Assembly (NCBI GenBank): GCA_009780595.1
Contig: WQZT01000034.1
Location: 1 to 10,532, forward strand
Direction of reading: 5' to 3'
From: Treponema sp.
GTDB taxonomy: Bacteria; Spirochaetota; Spirochaetia; Treponematales; Breznakiellaceae
Length of the DNA: 10,532 nt
The notes under the pieces were generated by a model. That model searched no databases, was not told the DNA's origin, and saw only the letters and a program-made list of their open reading frames with translations. Numbering within the stretch: position 1 is the stretch's first letter; each line of letters opens with the position of its first letter. This document shows, in pieces, positions 1 through 5,489 of this stretch. Position numbers and translations under genes: made by a program.

Positions 1-494
1 ATGATTGGTTTTGTATAGAGCCGGTCGTACGACAATCCGATGCCGAGGAAAAACGCAAACACGCAGGCGGGGAAAACGTACATCCCGTCGCCCACGATGG
101 CGGCGAACATCGTAGAAGGAAAAGCCGCCAGAATGCTGTCTGCCGTTGCAAGGGCAACTGCTTCGGTCTGCTCCACAACAAAAACGGGGATTCTCGCGGG
201 CGGAAACGCAAACGCGGCAAGAATACCCGCCCCTATCACAAAAACGGAGCTGGCAAGCATAACCGCAAAGGTTTTGAGAATCAGCCGCCAGAACTGCGAC
301 TCCTGGCGGAGTTCGTACACGGCAATCGTCAGCGAGAAAACGAGTATCGGCACAAGCGAATAGCGCCCGATGCGGATAGCCAGTTCGCTCAGCCACGCTA
401 TGCTATCCGCAACTGTCTGGTTATCTGATGGCACAAGAAATCCAAGTGTTACACCCAAAAAAGCGCCAATGAGAAATTTCAGCCAAACCTTCAT
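1..494 (-). CDS. Dicarboxylate/amino acid:cation symporter (DAACS/SDF family), N-terminal part, cut by window edge
   Basis: Secondary transporter of the inner membrane that would import dicarboxylates or acidic amino acids with Na+ or H+. Reading the minus strand from 494 gives 164 uninterrupted residues that continue past position 1. It begins MKVWLKFLIGAFLGVTLGFL, a hydrophobic first helix. Further hydrophobic helices follow, and the last part contains FPSTMFAAIVGDGMYVFPACVFAFFLG, which matches the conserved (I/F)P-N-(I/M)F ... FAxFLG region of this family. Family members are usually about 400 residues, so roughly the C-terminal 60% lies outside the window, including the substrate-binding hairpins. 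Start choice is uncertain: ATG at 494 has only a weak GGATGG upstream, and an in-frame TTG at 530 is possible before a stop at 554. Substrate cannot be assigned from this fragment. Confidence 0.8.
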   Translation of the reverse strand, partial: MKVWLKFLIGAFLGVTLGFLVPSDNQTVADSIAWLSELAIRIGRYSLVPILVFSLTIAVYELRQESQFWRLILKTFAVMLASSVFVIGAGILAAFAFPPARIPVFVVEQTEAVALATADSILAAFPSTMFAAIVGDGMYVFPACVFAFFLGIGLSYDRLYTKPI

Positions 495-634
495 CCATCC
501 AGCATACCGTATTGTGCGGGCGAGTTTCAAGATGGCGGGAGAAGCCGGGAGTTACGCTTGTCATTCACAGGCTGTTAACAAATTATTTCTTGAAAACCCG
601 TTGGAGCATCAGGAGCATCAAAGGAAGCGATGTA

Positions 635-1015
635 TTAATTGTCAATCCTGATACGTTTCGTTCCAACGCTGCCGTCATCAAGCTCCGCCGCTATCTCAAG
701 GAAGCCGATTTTTTCATTCTGCGCTATATGAAGTGTGTTGCCGTCAAAGCGAGTGCCCACACTTGTATTATTCATCACACGCCATGTTATAAGAAAGTTG
801 GGTACAGCTACGCCTTCAACAATAGCCTTGAAAGCAACTTTGTCTCCGGTGGATATGGGCTTGTCCATTTCTTCTGGAGGCACTATCTGCATCACAGTTA
901 CATCCAGTAATTCGAGGTTACCGTCAGAACAAGACACCATCATTATACAAGCGAAGAACAAACCAAGCCCTATCAGGCTTGGTACTCTGATTGATTTTCT
1001 TCTCTTGCTAATCAT
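635..1015 (-). CDS. Small lipoprotein with a single Ig-like (BIG2-like) domain
   Basis: Predicted 126-residue exported lipoprotein of unknown function. The N-terminus is basic (KRRK, residues 4-7), followed by a hydrophobic stretch and a relaxed spirochaetal lipobox MMVSC, with Cys29 as the likely lipidated residue. The mature part of about 98 residues has the rhythm of one bacterial Ig-like group 2 domain: a GDKVAFKAIV strand, an I-T-W-R-V motif near residue 80, a GNTLHIAQNE turn and a closing strand EIAAELDDGSVGTKRIRI. Domain assignment is by eye and only moderately sure. The start is well supported: GGGGAGG lies 4-5 bases before the ATG, and a perfect consensus promoter sits about 87 bases further upstream. 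No clear terminator follows in the 140 bases before the symporter gene, so read-through into it is possible. Confidence 0.75.
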   Translation of the reverse strand: MISKRRKSIRVPSLIGLGLFFACIMMVSCSDGNLELLDVTVMQIVPPEEMDKPISTGDKVAFKAIVEGVAVPNFLITWRVMNNTSVGTRFDGNTLHIAQNEKIGFLEIAAELDDGSVGTKRIRIDN

Positions 1016-1108
1016 AAAACCTCCCCTTTGTTGTATGATGATAAAAACTGTAGCTGATTAAACTGTTTGTCCCACTTATTTACCTTTATACAGTAATAAA
1101 ATATCCTC

Positions 1109-1137
1109 ATTATAATATCACAGAATAAAAATGTCAA
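1109..1137 (-). promoter_or_regulatory. Perfect-consensus sigma-70 promoter for the lipoprotein gene
   Basis: On the minus strand, TTGACA (1137-1132) is followed by a 17-base spacer and TATAAT (1114-1109). Both boxes match the housekeeping consensus 6/6 with ideal spacing. Transcription would start near 1102, giving a leader of about 87 nt before the ATG at 1015. That leader contains the short inverted pair ACTGTA/TACAGT. A match this complete suggests high basal expression or a need for a repressor. Confidence 0.85.
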
Positions 1138-1150
1138 GTTGTTTTTTTAG

Positions 1151-1189
1151 TATTGTCAACGATAAGTACTCACAAATATATTGACAATA
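1151..1189. repeat. Inverted repeat TATTGTCAA / TTGACAATA between the divergent promoters
   Basis: TATTGTCAA at 1151-1159 and its exact complement TTGACAATA at 1181-1189 are separated by 21 bases. The right arm overlaps the -35 box of the rightward promoter; the left arm lies 14 bases upstream of the -35 box of the leftward promoter. A third copy, TATTGTCAA, occurs at 1362-1370. The layout could be an operator shared by both promoters. However, TTGACA is itself the -35 consensus, so part of the repetition may just reflect promoter sequence. Confidence 0.5.
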
Positions 1190-1209
1190 CTTGTTCGTCA
1201 TGGTATAAT
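1181..1209 (+). promoter_or_regulatory. Perfect-consensus sigma-70 promoter facing right
   Basis: TTGACA (1181-1186), a 17-base spacer and TATAAT (1204-1209) on the plus strand match the housekeeping consensus 6/6. Initiation would fall near 1216. No gene with a ribosome binding site follows directly. The next strong element is the intrinsic terminator at 1420-1440, so the promoter appears to serve a small RNA or a leader of the gene at 1550. The -35 box is part of the inverted repeat described separately. Confidence 0.85.
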
Positions 1210-1215
1210 AAGCGC

Positions 1216-1440
1216 GGGTAATGAGGTGATTTTTCAGAATAATAGTGCCGTGGTAAAATAATGAGAATGAACATAATTGATAGACATGATGCAAACACGT
1301 TCACGCCGAATATGAGCCATAGCCTCATGTGGTACGATATGATGATACAGATTGTACAATTTATTGTCAACCAACCATCTAATAGTTTGATTGTTTCTCA
1401 ACTTTTTAGTAAATATCAGGCAGAGGAAACTCTGCTTTTT
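1216..1440 (+). ncRNA. Candidate small RNA or attenuated leader (about 225 nt)
   Basis: The unit is defined by a consensus promoter (-10 at 1204-1209, start near 1216) and an intrinsic terminator ending near 1440. Within it, an SD-like GAGGTGAT (1223-1230) lies near the 5' end but has no ATG, GTG or TTG at a usable distance followed by more than a few codons. The frame starting at 1261 lacks an SD and runs through the terminator. GTTTCTC (1393-1399) can pair with GAGGAAAC (1423-1430) with one bulge, which would break the terminator stem. That alternative fold would suit a leader that controls the outer-membrane protein gene at 1550. I do not recognise a known RNA family. Boundaries are inferred. 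Confidence 0.45.
1420..1440 (+). terminator. Intrinsic terminator with GAAA tetraloop
   Basis: GCAGAG (1420-1425), loop GAAA (1426-1429) and CTCTGC (1430-1435) form a perfect 6-bp stem closed by a stable GNRA loop, followed at once by TTTTT (1436-1440). It lies 110 bases before the next start codon and 210 bases after the rightward promoter. It either ends a small RNA or acts as an attenuator. Confidence 0.85.
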
Positions 1441-1444
1441 ATTG

Positions 1445-1459
1445 TACCCTGTCAGGGTA
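1445..1459. repeat. 15-base palindrome, possible operator
   Basis: TACCCTG, a central T, then CAGGGTA form perfect 7-base arms around one base. The arms are too close together for a normal RNA hairpin, so protein binding to DNA is more likely. It lies directly after the terminator and about 90 bases before the outer-membrane protein gene. A -10-like GATAAT at 1475-1480, without a good -35 box, may be a second promoter for that gene, and the palindrome would sit in its upstream part. Confidence 0.4.
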
Positions 1460-1549
1460 ATATCCCATATAGAGGATAATTTAGACTAAGCATCCACGTG
1501 ATATTCGTCTTGGTAAGCTCCGGGCGGAATCACAAGAAGGGGTTTTCGT

Positions 1550-2254
1550 ATGAAAAAAAGTTTCCTGGTTTTAACCCTCGCTGTGTGTGTGGCAGGAGGG
1601 GTTTTTGCACAGTCGCTGTTCAGCATTGGTGCTGGCGGTATTCTCAATTTTGGAGAAGTCGGCAATAACAGTGCTGAAAGAGGTAGAACAACAGGAGAAG
1701 ATGTCACAAGCGAACTGACGTATGGCGGCTTTGTTTTTTTTGATGCAACGTTTGTTGATCTTTCTGTTGCTATTGTAACTGGGTCTACAACAAGCTTAGC
1801 AACATTAGGAGGATCAAAGATAGAGAGAAACTCTTCGGTAACAGCGCTGGACTTTACGCTGCTGGGGAAATATCCCATCGCGCTTGGCGACACGTTTACC
1901 TTCTTCCCGCTTCTCGGCTTGGGTTACAACTATGTTCTTTCTGTAGAGTATGATAATATACCTACAGATCTTTTAGGCATTATGTCTTATGCTCCAGTTA
2001 CGAAGATAAGTGCGGCTGACTGGAGCGCTTTTAGATTCCATCTTGGTGTTGGTGGTGATTTAGATCTCAGCAAAAAAGTATATCTCAGAGGGCAATTGCT
2101 TGGCAGTTACCGATTCGCTTCCCCAGCTATCCAGGAGAAGTCGAAAATATATAAGCCTGTGCTTAGTTATCTTGCTGAGGGAGCGAACATACCTGTTGAT
2201 GCTAGCGGCGGCTTTGGTGGCACTGTCAAGATTGCCATAGGATTTAGGTTCTAG
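1550..2254 (+). CDS. Outer-membrane beta-barrel protein, Treponema type
   Basis: Predicted 234-residue outer-membrane protein of unknown specific function. Residues 1-20 form a Sec signal peptide (MKKSFLVL..., cleavage after VFA, mature start QSLFSIG). The mature part alternates polar and hydrophobic residues in short strands rich in Gly and aromatics. Examples are ALDFTLLGKYPIAL, FTFFPLLGLGYNYVL, FRFHLGVGGDL and VYLRGQLLGSYRF. It ends in the strand GTVKIAIGFRF with a C-terminal Phe, the usual signal for insertion by the BAM complex. Short barrels with the LGKYP...FPLLGLGY core are familiar from treponemes. AGAAGGGG lies 7 bases before the ATG. The segments between conserved strands are A+T-rich and use AGA and ACA codons, unlike the strands. 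Confidence 0.8.
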   Translation: MKKSFLVLTLAVCVAGGVFAQSLFSIGAGGILNFGEVGNNSAERGRTTGEDVTSELTYGGFVFFDATFVDLSVAIVTGSTTSLATLGGSKIERNSSVTALDFTLLGKYPIALGDTFTFFPLLGLGYNYVLSVEYDNIPTDLLGIMSYAPVTKISAADWSAFRFHLGVGGDLDLSKKVYLRGQLLGSYRFASPAIQEKSKIYKPVLSYLAEGANIPVDASGGFGGTVKIAIGFRF

Positions 2255-2263
2255 ATCTTCAAG

Positions 2264-2317
2264 CTGGGAGCGCCCAATTTCTCCTTCCCACAGAATATGG
2301 AAGCTCCCGGATTTTTT
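2264..2317 (+). terminator. Intrinsic terminator of the outer-membrane protein gene
   Basis: CTGGGAGC (2264-2271) pairs with GCTCCCGG (2303-2310) through eight pairs including one G-U, and TTTTTT follows at 2312-2317. An inner CTTCC/GGAAG pairing within the loop can extend or compete with the stem. It lies 10 bases after the stop codon and insulates the pot operon from the upstream gene. Confidence 0.75.
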
Positions 2318-2398
2318 CCAGTTTTACAATCAACAACCAAAAAATAAATCAAAAAAATCTTTTGAAAACCTGTTGACATTCTGGGGTAAATTTCGCAT

Positions 2399-2407
2399 TG
2401 TTATAAT
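2399..2407 (+). promoter_or_regulatory. Extended -10 promoter of the pot operon
   Basis: TG (2399-2400), one base, then TATAAT (2402-2407) forms an extended -10 element with a perfect hexamer. TTGACA occurs at 2373-2378 but is 23 bases away, too far for a standard -35 box, and the six bases at the normal distance (TTCTGG) do not match. Transcription would start near 2414. This excludes the in-frame TTG at 2410 as the potA start. Confidence 0.65.
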
Positions 2408-2445
2408 AGTTGCAAATTGCTCGGAAGGAGGCAAGAAGAAAAACA

Positions 2446-3564
2446 TTGAAAGGAAGCGAAGTGGTTGTCGAAGGAGTTGCCAAATCCTTCGGTACTGTTA
2501 AGGTCTTGAATGACGTTAATTTGAAAATCAAACGGGGCGAATTTTTCTCCCTTTTGGGGCCTTCCGGTTGCGGCAAAACAACGCTCTTGCGTATTCTTGC
2601 CGGCTTTGAAACCCCGGACTTCGGGGTGGTTACTTTTGACGGAATGAATGTCCTTCCTCTGCCCCCCAATCGGCGCCCGTCAAATACAGTTTTCCAAAGC
2701 TATGCTCTGTTCCCCCACCTGACGGTTTTCGAAAATGTGGCGTTTTCTATGCGGCTGAAAAAAATGCCGAAACAAAAAGTCGCCGCTAAAGTCGAAGAAT
2801 ACCTAAAACTCGTGCAGCTTGAGAATCACGCTCAAAAAAAGCCGAACCAGCTTTCGGGCGGTCAGAAACAGCGGGTGGCAATTGCGCGGGCGCTTATCAA
2901 CGAGCCAGATGTGCTTTTCCTTGACGAGCCGCTTTCCGCTCTCGATGCTAAACTCCGCCACCATATGCTCATTGAGCTTGATACGATCCACGACAAAATC
3001 GGCATCACGTTTATCTACGTTACCCACGATCAGGAGGAGGCGCTTTCTGTCTCCGACCGTATCGCGGTGATGAATCAGGGAAACGTGCTGCAAGTCGGCA
3101 CGCCGCACGAGATTTACGAAAGCCCCGCCACAGATTTTGTCGCCCGCTTTATTGGGGAGACAAATCTCTTTGATGCGACCGTTGCCTCTGTTGTACCGAT
3201 GGGCAACGAGTTTATGGTGGAGCTGGATATTCCCGAACTGGGGCGGATAAAAGTTACCGACAACGACGAGGTTCGCATCGGGCAGCGGGTGAGTTTTACC
3301 ATCAGGCCGGAGAAAATCGTCATTTCCAAAGAAAAACCTGCAACCAAGCGGGATGACATCAACCTTTTGCGGGGCGAAGTTGACGAGCCAATCTATTCCG
3401 GGTTTCAAACGAAGTTTTACGTTAAAACGGATAACCGCACGGTGATTGGGGTTACCAAGCAGCACGCGAAATACTCTGAAGAAGGGCCGGATATTGTGTG
3501 GAAGGACAATGTTTATATTTCCTGGAGCGCCCATGACGGGTATATCGTGGAGGTGCGGGAATAA
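2446..3564 (+). CDS. potA: Spermidine/putrescine ABC transporter ATPase PotA
   Basis: Cytoplasmic ATPase that powers polyamine import by the PotBC permease. Numbering from TTG 2446 gives 372 residues with every ABC motif: Walker A GPSGCGKTT (38-46), Q-loop Gln84 in VFQSYALFPH, signature LSGGQ (136-140), Walker B VLFLDE (156-161) and H-loop His194 in YVTHDQ. The C-terminal third (about 240-372) is a TOBE-type regulatory region, with RPEKI near residue 287, as expected for PotA. The start is uncertain. A strong AAGGAGG (2425-2431) lies 14 bases before TTG 2446, which is long, while AAGGAAG (2450-2456) lies 4 bases before GTG 2461. The frame is open further up, to TTG 2410, but that codon precedes the likely transcription start. 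The stop overlaps the potB start (TAATG). Confidence 0.93.
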   Translation: MKGSEVVVEGVAKSFGTVKVLNDVNLKIKRGEFFSLLGPSGCGKTTLLRILAGFETPDFGVVTFDGMNVLPLPPNRRPSNTVFQSYALFPHLTVFENVAFSMRLKKMPKQKVAAKVEEYLKLVQLENHAQKKPNQLSGGQKQRVAIARALINEPDVLFLDEPLSALDAKLRHHMLIELDTIHDKIGITFIYVTHDQEEALSVSDRIAVMNQGNVLQVGTPHEIYESPATDFVARFIGETNLFDATVASVVPMGNEFMVELDIPELGRIKVTDNDEVRIGQRVSFTIRPEKIVISKEKPATKRDDINLLRGEVDEPIYSGFQTKFYVKTDNRTVIGVTKQHAKYSEEGPDIVWKDNVYISWSAHDGYIVEVRE

Positions 3565-4556
3565 TGCGCGCGGCTGTTGAAAACAAGGAGCCACCAGGCC
3601 AGAGCGGAGCGGGGCAAAATCGCCCGGACGCCCAGACAGCCCTTGCAAAAAACCCGGCACTGAAGCAAAACTACGGACCGTTGTACTCGTTCCCCATCGG
3701 CGTGTGGTTTTCGATTTTCTTTCTCGCGCCGATTATCATTATCTTGATTTTCAGTTTCCTCAAACGGGGCGTGTACGGCGGCGTTGAGTGGGAGTTTTCG
3801 CTGTCCGCCTACCGCAGCCTTGTGGAAGCCGGCATTCTGCGAATTACTGTGCGGACGCTGGTCATTTCGACAATCGCCACGATAATCACGATTTTGATTG
3901 CGTTGCCCTGCGGCTACTATATGGCGCGGAGCAAGTATCAAACGGCGCTGCTCCTGTTGATCGTCATTCCCTTTTGGACAAACTTTCTCGTTCGGGTTTT
4001 CGCCTGGATGAATATTCTCGGCAGCAGCGGGTTTATCAACGAGTTCCTTTTGAACCTCAATCTTATTCTTGAACCGTTGTCGCTGATGTTTAATCAGCCG
4101 GCGGTTGTCATCGTGCTGGTGTATATGTACCTGCCGTACGCGATTTTGCCGCTGTTTGCCAGCATCGACAAGTTCGATTTTTCGCTGTTGGAAGCGGCGC
4201 GGGATTTGGGTGCGAGTAATTTTACTTCTATGGTAAAGGTGCTTTTGCCGAATATTAAAAGCGGTATTTTCACGGCTCTCATGTTTACGTTTATCCCGAC
4301 CTTTGGCGCGTACGCTGTGCCGCAGCTCGTTGGCGGGATGCACTCGTTTATGCTGGGGAACATCATCGCCAATCAGGTTACCCAAGCGAGAAACTGGCCA
4401 TTTGCCTCGGCGATTACGATGGTGCTTACGGTGATTAGCACGGTGGGAGTTGTGGTGATGATGATGGTTCAGCGGCGGGAAGCTGCCGTTTCCGCGCCGG
4501 GTGCGGTGTCTGCGGAGACGCAGGCGCACGCGGCTGCACAAGGAGCGCCGGTATGA
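3564..4556 (+). CDS. potB: Spermidine/putrescine ABC transporter permease PotB
   Basis: Inner-membrane permease subunit, 330 residues, forming the translocation path with PotC. About six membrane helices are visible, roughly at 44-65, 95-116, 127-148, 178-199, 234-256 and 283-303. The EAA loop that docks onto the ATPase is EAARDLGASNFTSMVKVLLP (210-229). The N-terminal 40 residues form a polar extension rich in Pro, Gln and Ala. The last 25 or so residues after the final helix are Ala-rich (ending AHAAAQGAPV). Both tails look dispensable and may vary between species. The ATG shares one base with the potA stop, and GGAGG (3549-3553) lies 10 bases upstream, indicating coupled translation. Confidence 0.93.
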   Translation: MRAAVENKEPPGQSGAGQNRPDAQTALAKNPALKQNYGPLYSFPIGVWFSIFFLAPIIIILIFSFLKRGVYGGVEWEFSLSAYRSLVEAGILRITVRTLVISTIATIITILIALPCGYYMARSKYQTALLLLIVIPFWTNFLVRVFAWMNILGSSGFINEFLLNLNLILEPLSLMFNQPAVVIVLVYMYLPYAILPLFASIDKFDFSLLEAARDLGASNFTSMVKVLLPNIKSGIFTALMFTFIPTFGAYAVPQLVGGMHSFMLGNIIANQVTQARNWPFASAITMVLTVISTVGVVVMMMVQRREAAVSAPGAVSAETQAHAAAQGAPV

Positions 4557-5425
4557 TGTTCAAAGGTTTAGCAATGCGCGGCATTCTCCCCAAGCGGGTG
4601 CATATTCCGCATGGCGAAGCATCGCGCCACGCCCGCCGTTCCAATAAAAGTGCGATTTCTGTTTCCAAGACGGTTTTTATCTTTGCGCTTGTGTTTCTCT
4701 TTCTGCCGCTGCTGGTGCTGGTGGTTTCCTCGTTCAACGATTCCACCAGTATGCGCTGGACAGGTTTTTCGCTCAGGTGGTACGAGCGCCTCATCAACGA
4801 GCGGCAGCTGTGGATCAGTTTCCGCAACAGCATTCTCATCGCGCTCACGTCAGCCACCGCCGCCACCGTCATCGGAACGCTCGGCGCAATCGGGGTTTGT
4901 TGGTATCGTTTCCGTCTGCGCGGCTATGTAAAGACGATTTCCTTTCTCCCGATGATACTGCCGGATATTATTCTGGGCGTGTCCCTTGCCATCTTTTTCG
5001 CGGGCGTTGGAATTCCGCTGGGGTTGACTACGGTTTTTATCGCCCACGCAACATTCACGTTGCCCTTTGTTTTTCTGATGGTAACAGCGCGGCTCGATGA
5101 GTTTGATCTTACCATTATCGAGGCTGCCCACGATTTGGGGGCGACTGAGCGGCAAACGCTTTTTAAGATAACCATTCCCTTTTGTATGCCGGGAATTCTC
5201 GCCGGTTTCCTGACAGCGATTACCCTGTCGCTTGAGGACTTCGTTGTAACTTTTTTCGTGGCGGGCCCCGGCGCGTCAACGTTACCGATTTTTATTTTTT
5301 CCGCCATTACTCGTAGAGGCGGTATAACTCCGATGATCAGCGCGCTCTCCGTGGTGATGATCGTAGCTACGGTAGTTCTGGCGTTTTTCCTGAGAAAGTT
5401 TCTCAAACAAATCGCGGCAAAATAA
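4553..5425 (+). CDS. potC: Spermidine/putrescine ABC transporter permease PotC
   Basis: Second inner-membrane permease, 290 residues, partner of PotB. Helices are visible near 39-60, 93-115, 129-152, 158-178, 211-234 and 262-281. The ATPase-docking EAA loop is EAAHDLGATERQTLFKITIP (190-209). The block LSLEDFVVTFFVAGPG after the fifth helix is typical of PotC. The gene overlaps potB by four bases (ATGA), and AAGGAG (4540-4545) lies 7 bases before the ATG. A second ATG follows at once. The first 38 residues are basic and polar and precede the first helix. Confidence 0.93.
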   Translation: MMFKGLAMRGILPKRVHIPHGEASRHARRSNKSAISVSKTVFIFALVFLFLPLLVLVVSSFNDSTSMRWTGFSLRWYERLINERQLWISFRNSILIALTSATAATVIGTLGAIGVCWYRFRLRGYVKTISFLPMILPDIILGVSLAIFFAGVGIPLGLTTVFIAHATFTLPFVFLMVTARLDEFDLTIIEAAHDLGATERQTLFKITIPFCMPGILAGFLTAITLSLEDFVVTFFVAGPGASTLPIFIFSAITRRGGITPMISALSVVMIVATVVLAFFLRKFLKQIAAK

Positions 5426-5458
5426 AAATCCCGGCTTTGGAAACCGAAGGTTTTTATT
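5421..5458 (+). terminator. Terminator-like hairpin between potC and potD
   Basis: CTTTGG, loop AAA and CCGAAG form a 6-bp stem with one G-U pair, flanked by AATAAAAA on the left and TTTTTATT on the right, which are also complementary. The stop codon of potC lies in the left A-rich arm. The stem is short, so termination is probably partial. That would lower or separate expression of the binding proteins unless a local promoter exists; a -10-like TATACT occurs at 5462-5467 without a good -35 box. Confidence 0.5.
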
Positions 5459-5489
5459 CTATATACTCTATATGAAGAGGAGAAGAAAG

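Larger units (their letters stand above)
1016..1549. other. Gene-poor divergent intergenic region (534 bp)
   Basis: This A+T-rich stretch separates the leftward lipoprotein gene from the rightward outer-membrane protein gene. It holds two divergent consensus promoters, an inverted repeat lying between them, a probable 225-nt transcript closed by an intrinsic terminator, and a 15-base palindrome just after that terminator. Open frames inside it (for example 1261-1479 on the plus strand, and a TTG-started frame 1370-1170 on the minus strand) lack ribosome binding sites and recognisable protein features. I therefore treat it as regulatory and RNA-encoding rather than protein-coding. Confidence 0.7.

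Noticed and set aside
604..622. Short direct repeat GAGCATCA x2
   Set aside because: Two adjacent 8-9 base copies only, with no array, and expected by chance.
1261..1479. 72-codon plus-strand open frame after the strong promoter
   Set aside because: It has no SD, reads straight through a strong terminator, and shows no recognisable protein pattern. The minus-strand frame 1370-1170 has a TTG start and the same lack of support.
2373..2407. TTGACA and TATAAT read as one standard promoter
   Set aside because: The 23-base spacer is too long for a normal sigma-70 promoter. I treat the -10 as an extended element instead.
2410..2445. Upstream TTG extension of potA
   Set aside because: The TTG lies between the -10 box and the predicted transcription start, and the SD is downstream of it.
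3513..4541. 342-codon minus-strand open frame
   Set aside because: It lies antisense to potB, is full of Arg, His and Asn as expected of a mirror frame, and has no features of its own. The minus-strand frame 2803-3660 opposite potA is rejected on the same grounds.
5472..5489. Six-codon N-terminal extension of potD copy 1
   Set aside because: The SD GAGGAG lies within it and is ideally spaced for ATG 5490, which also aligns with the start of copy 2.
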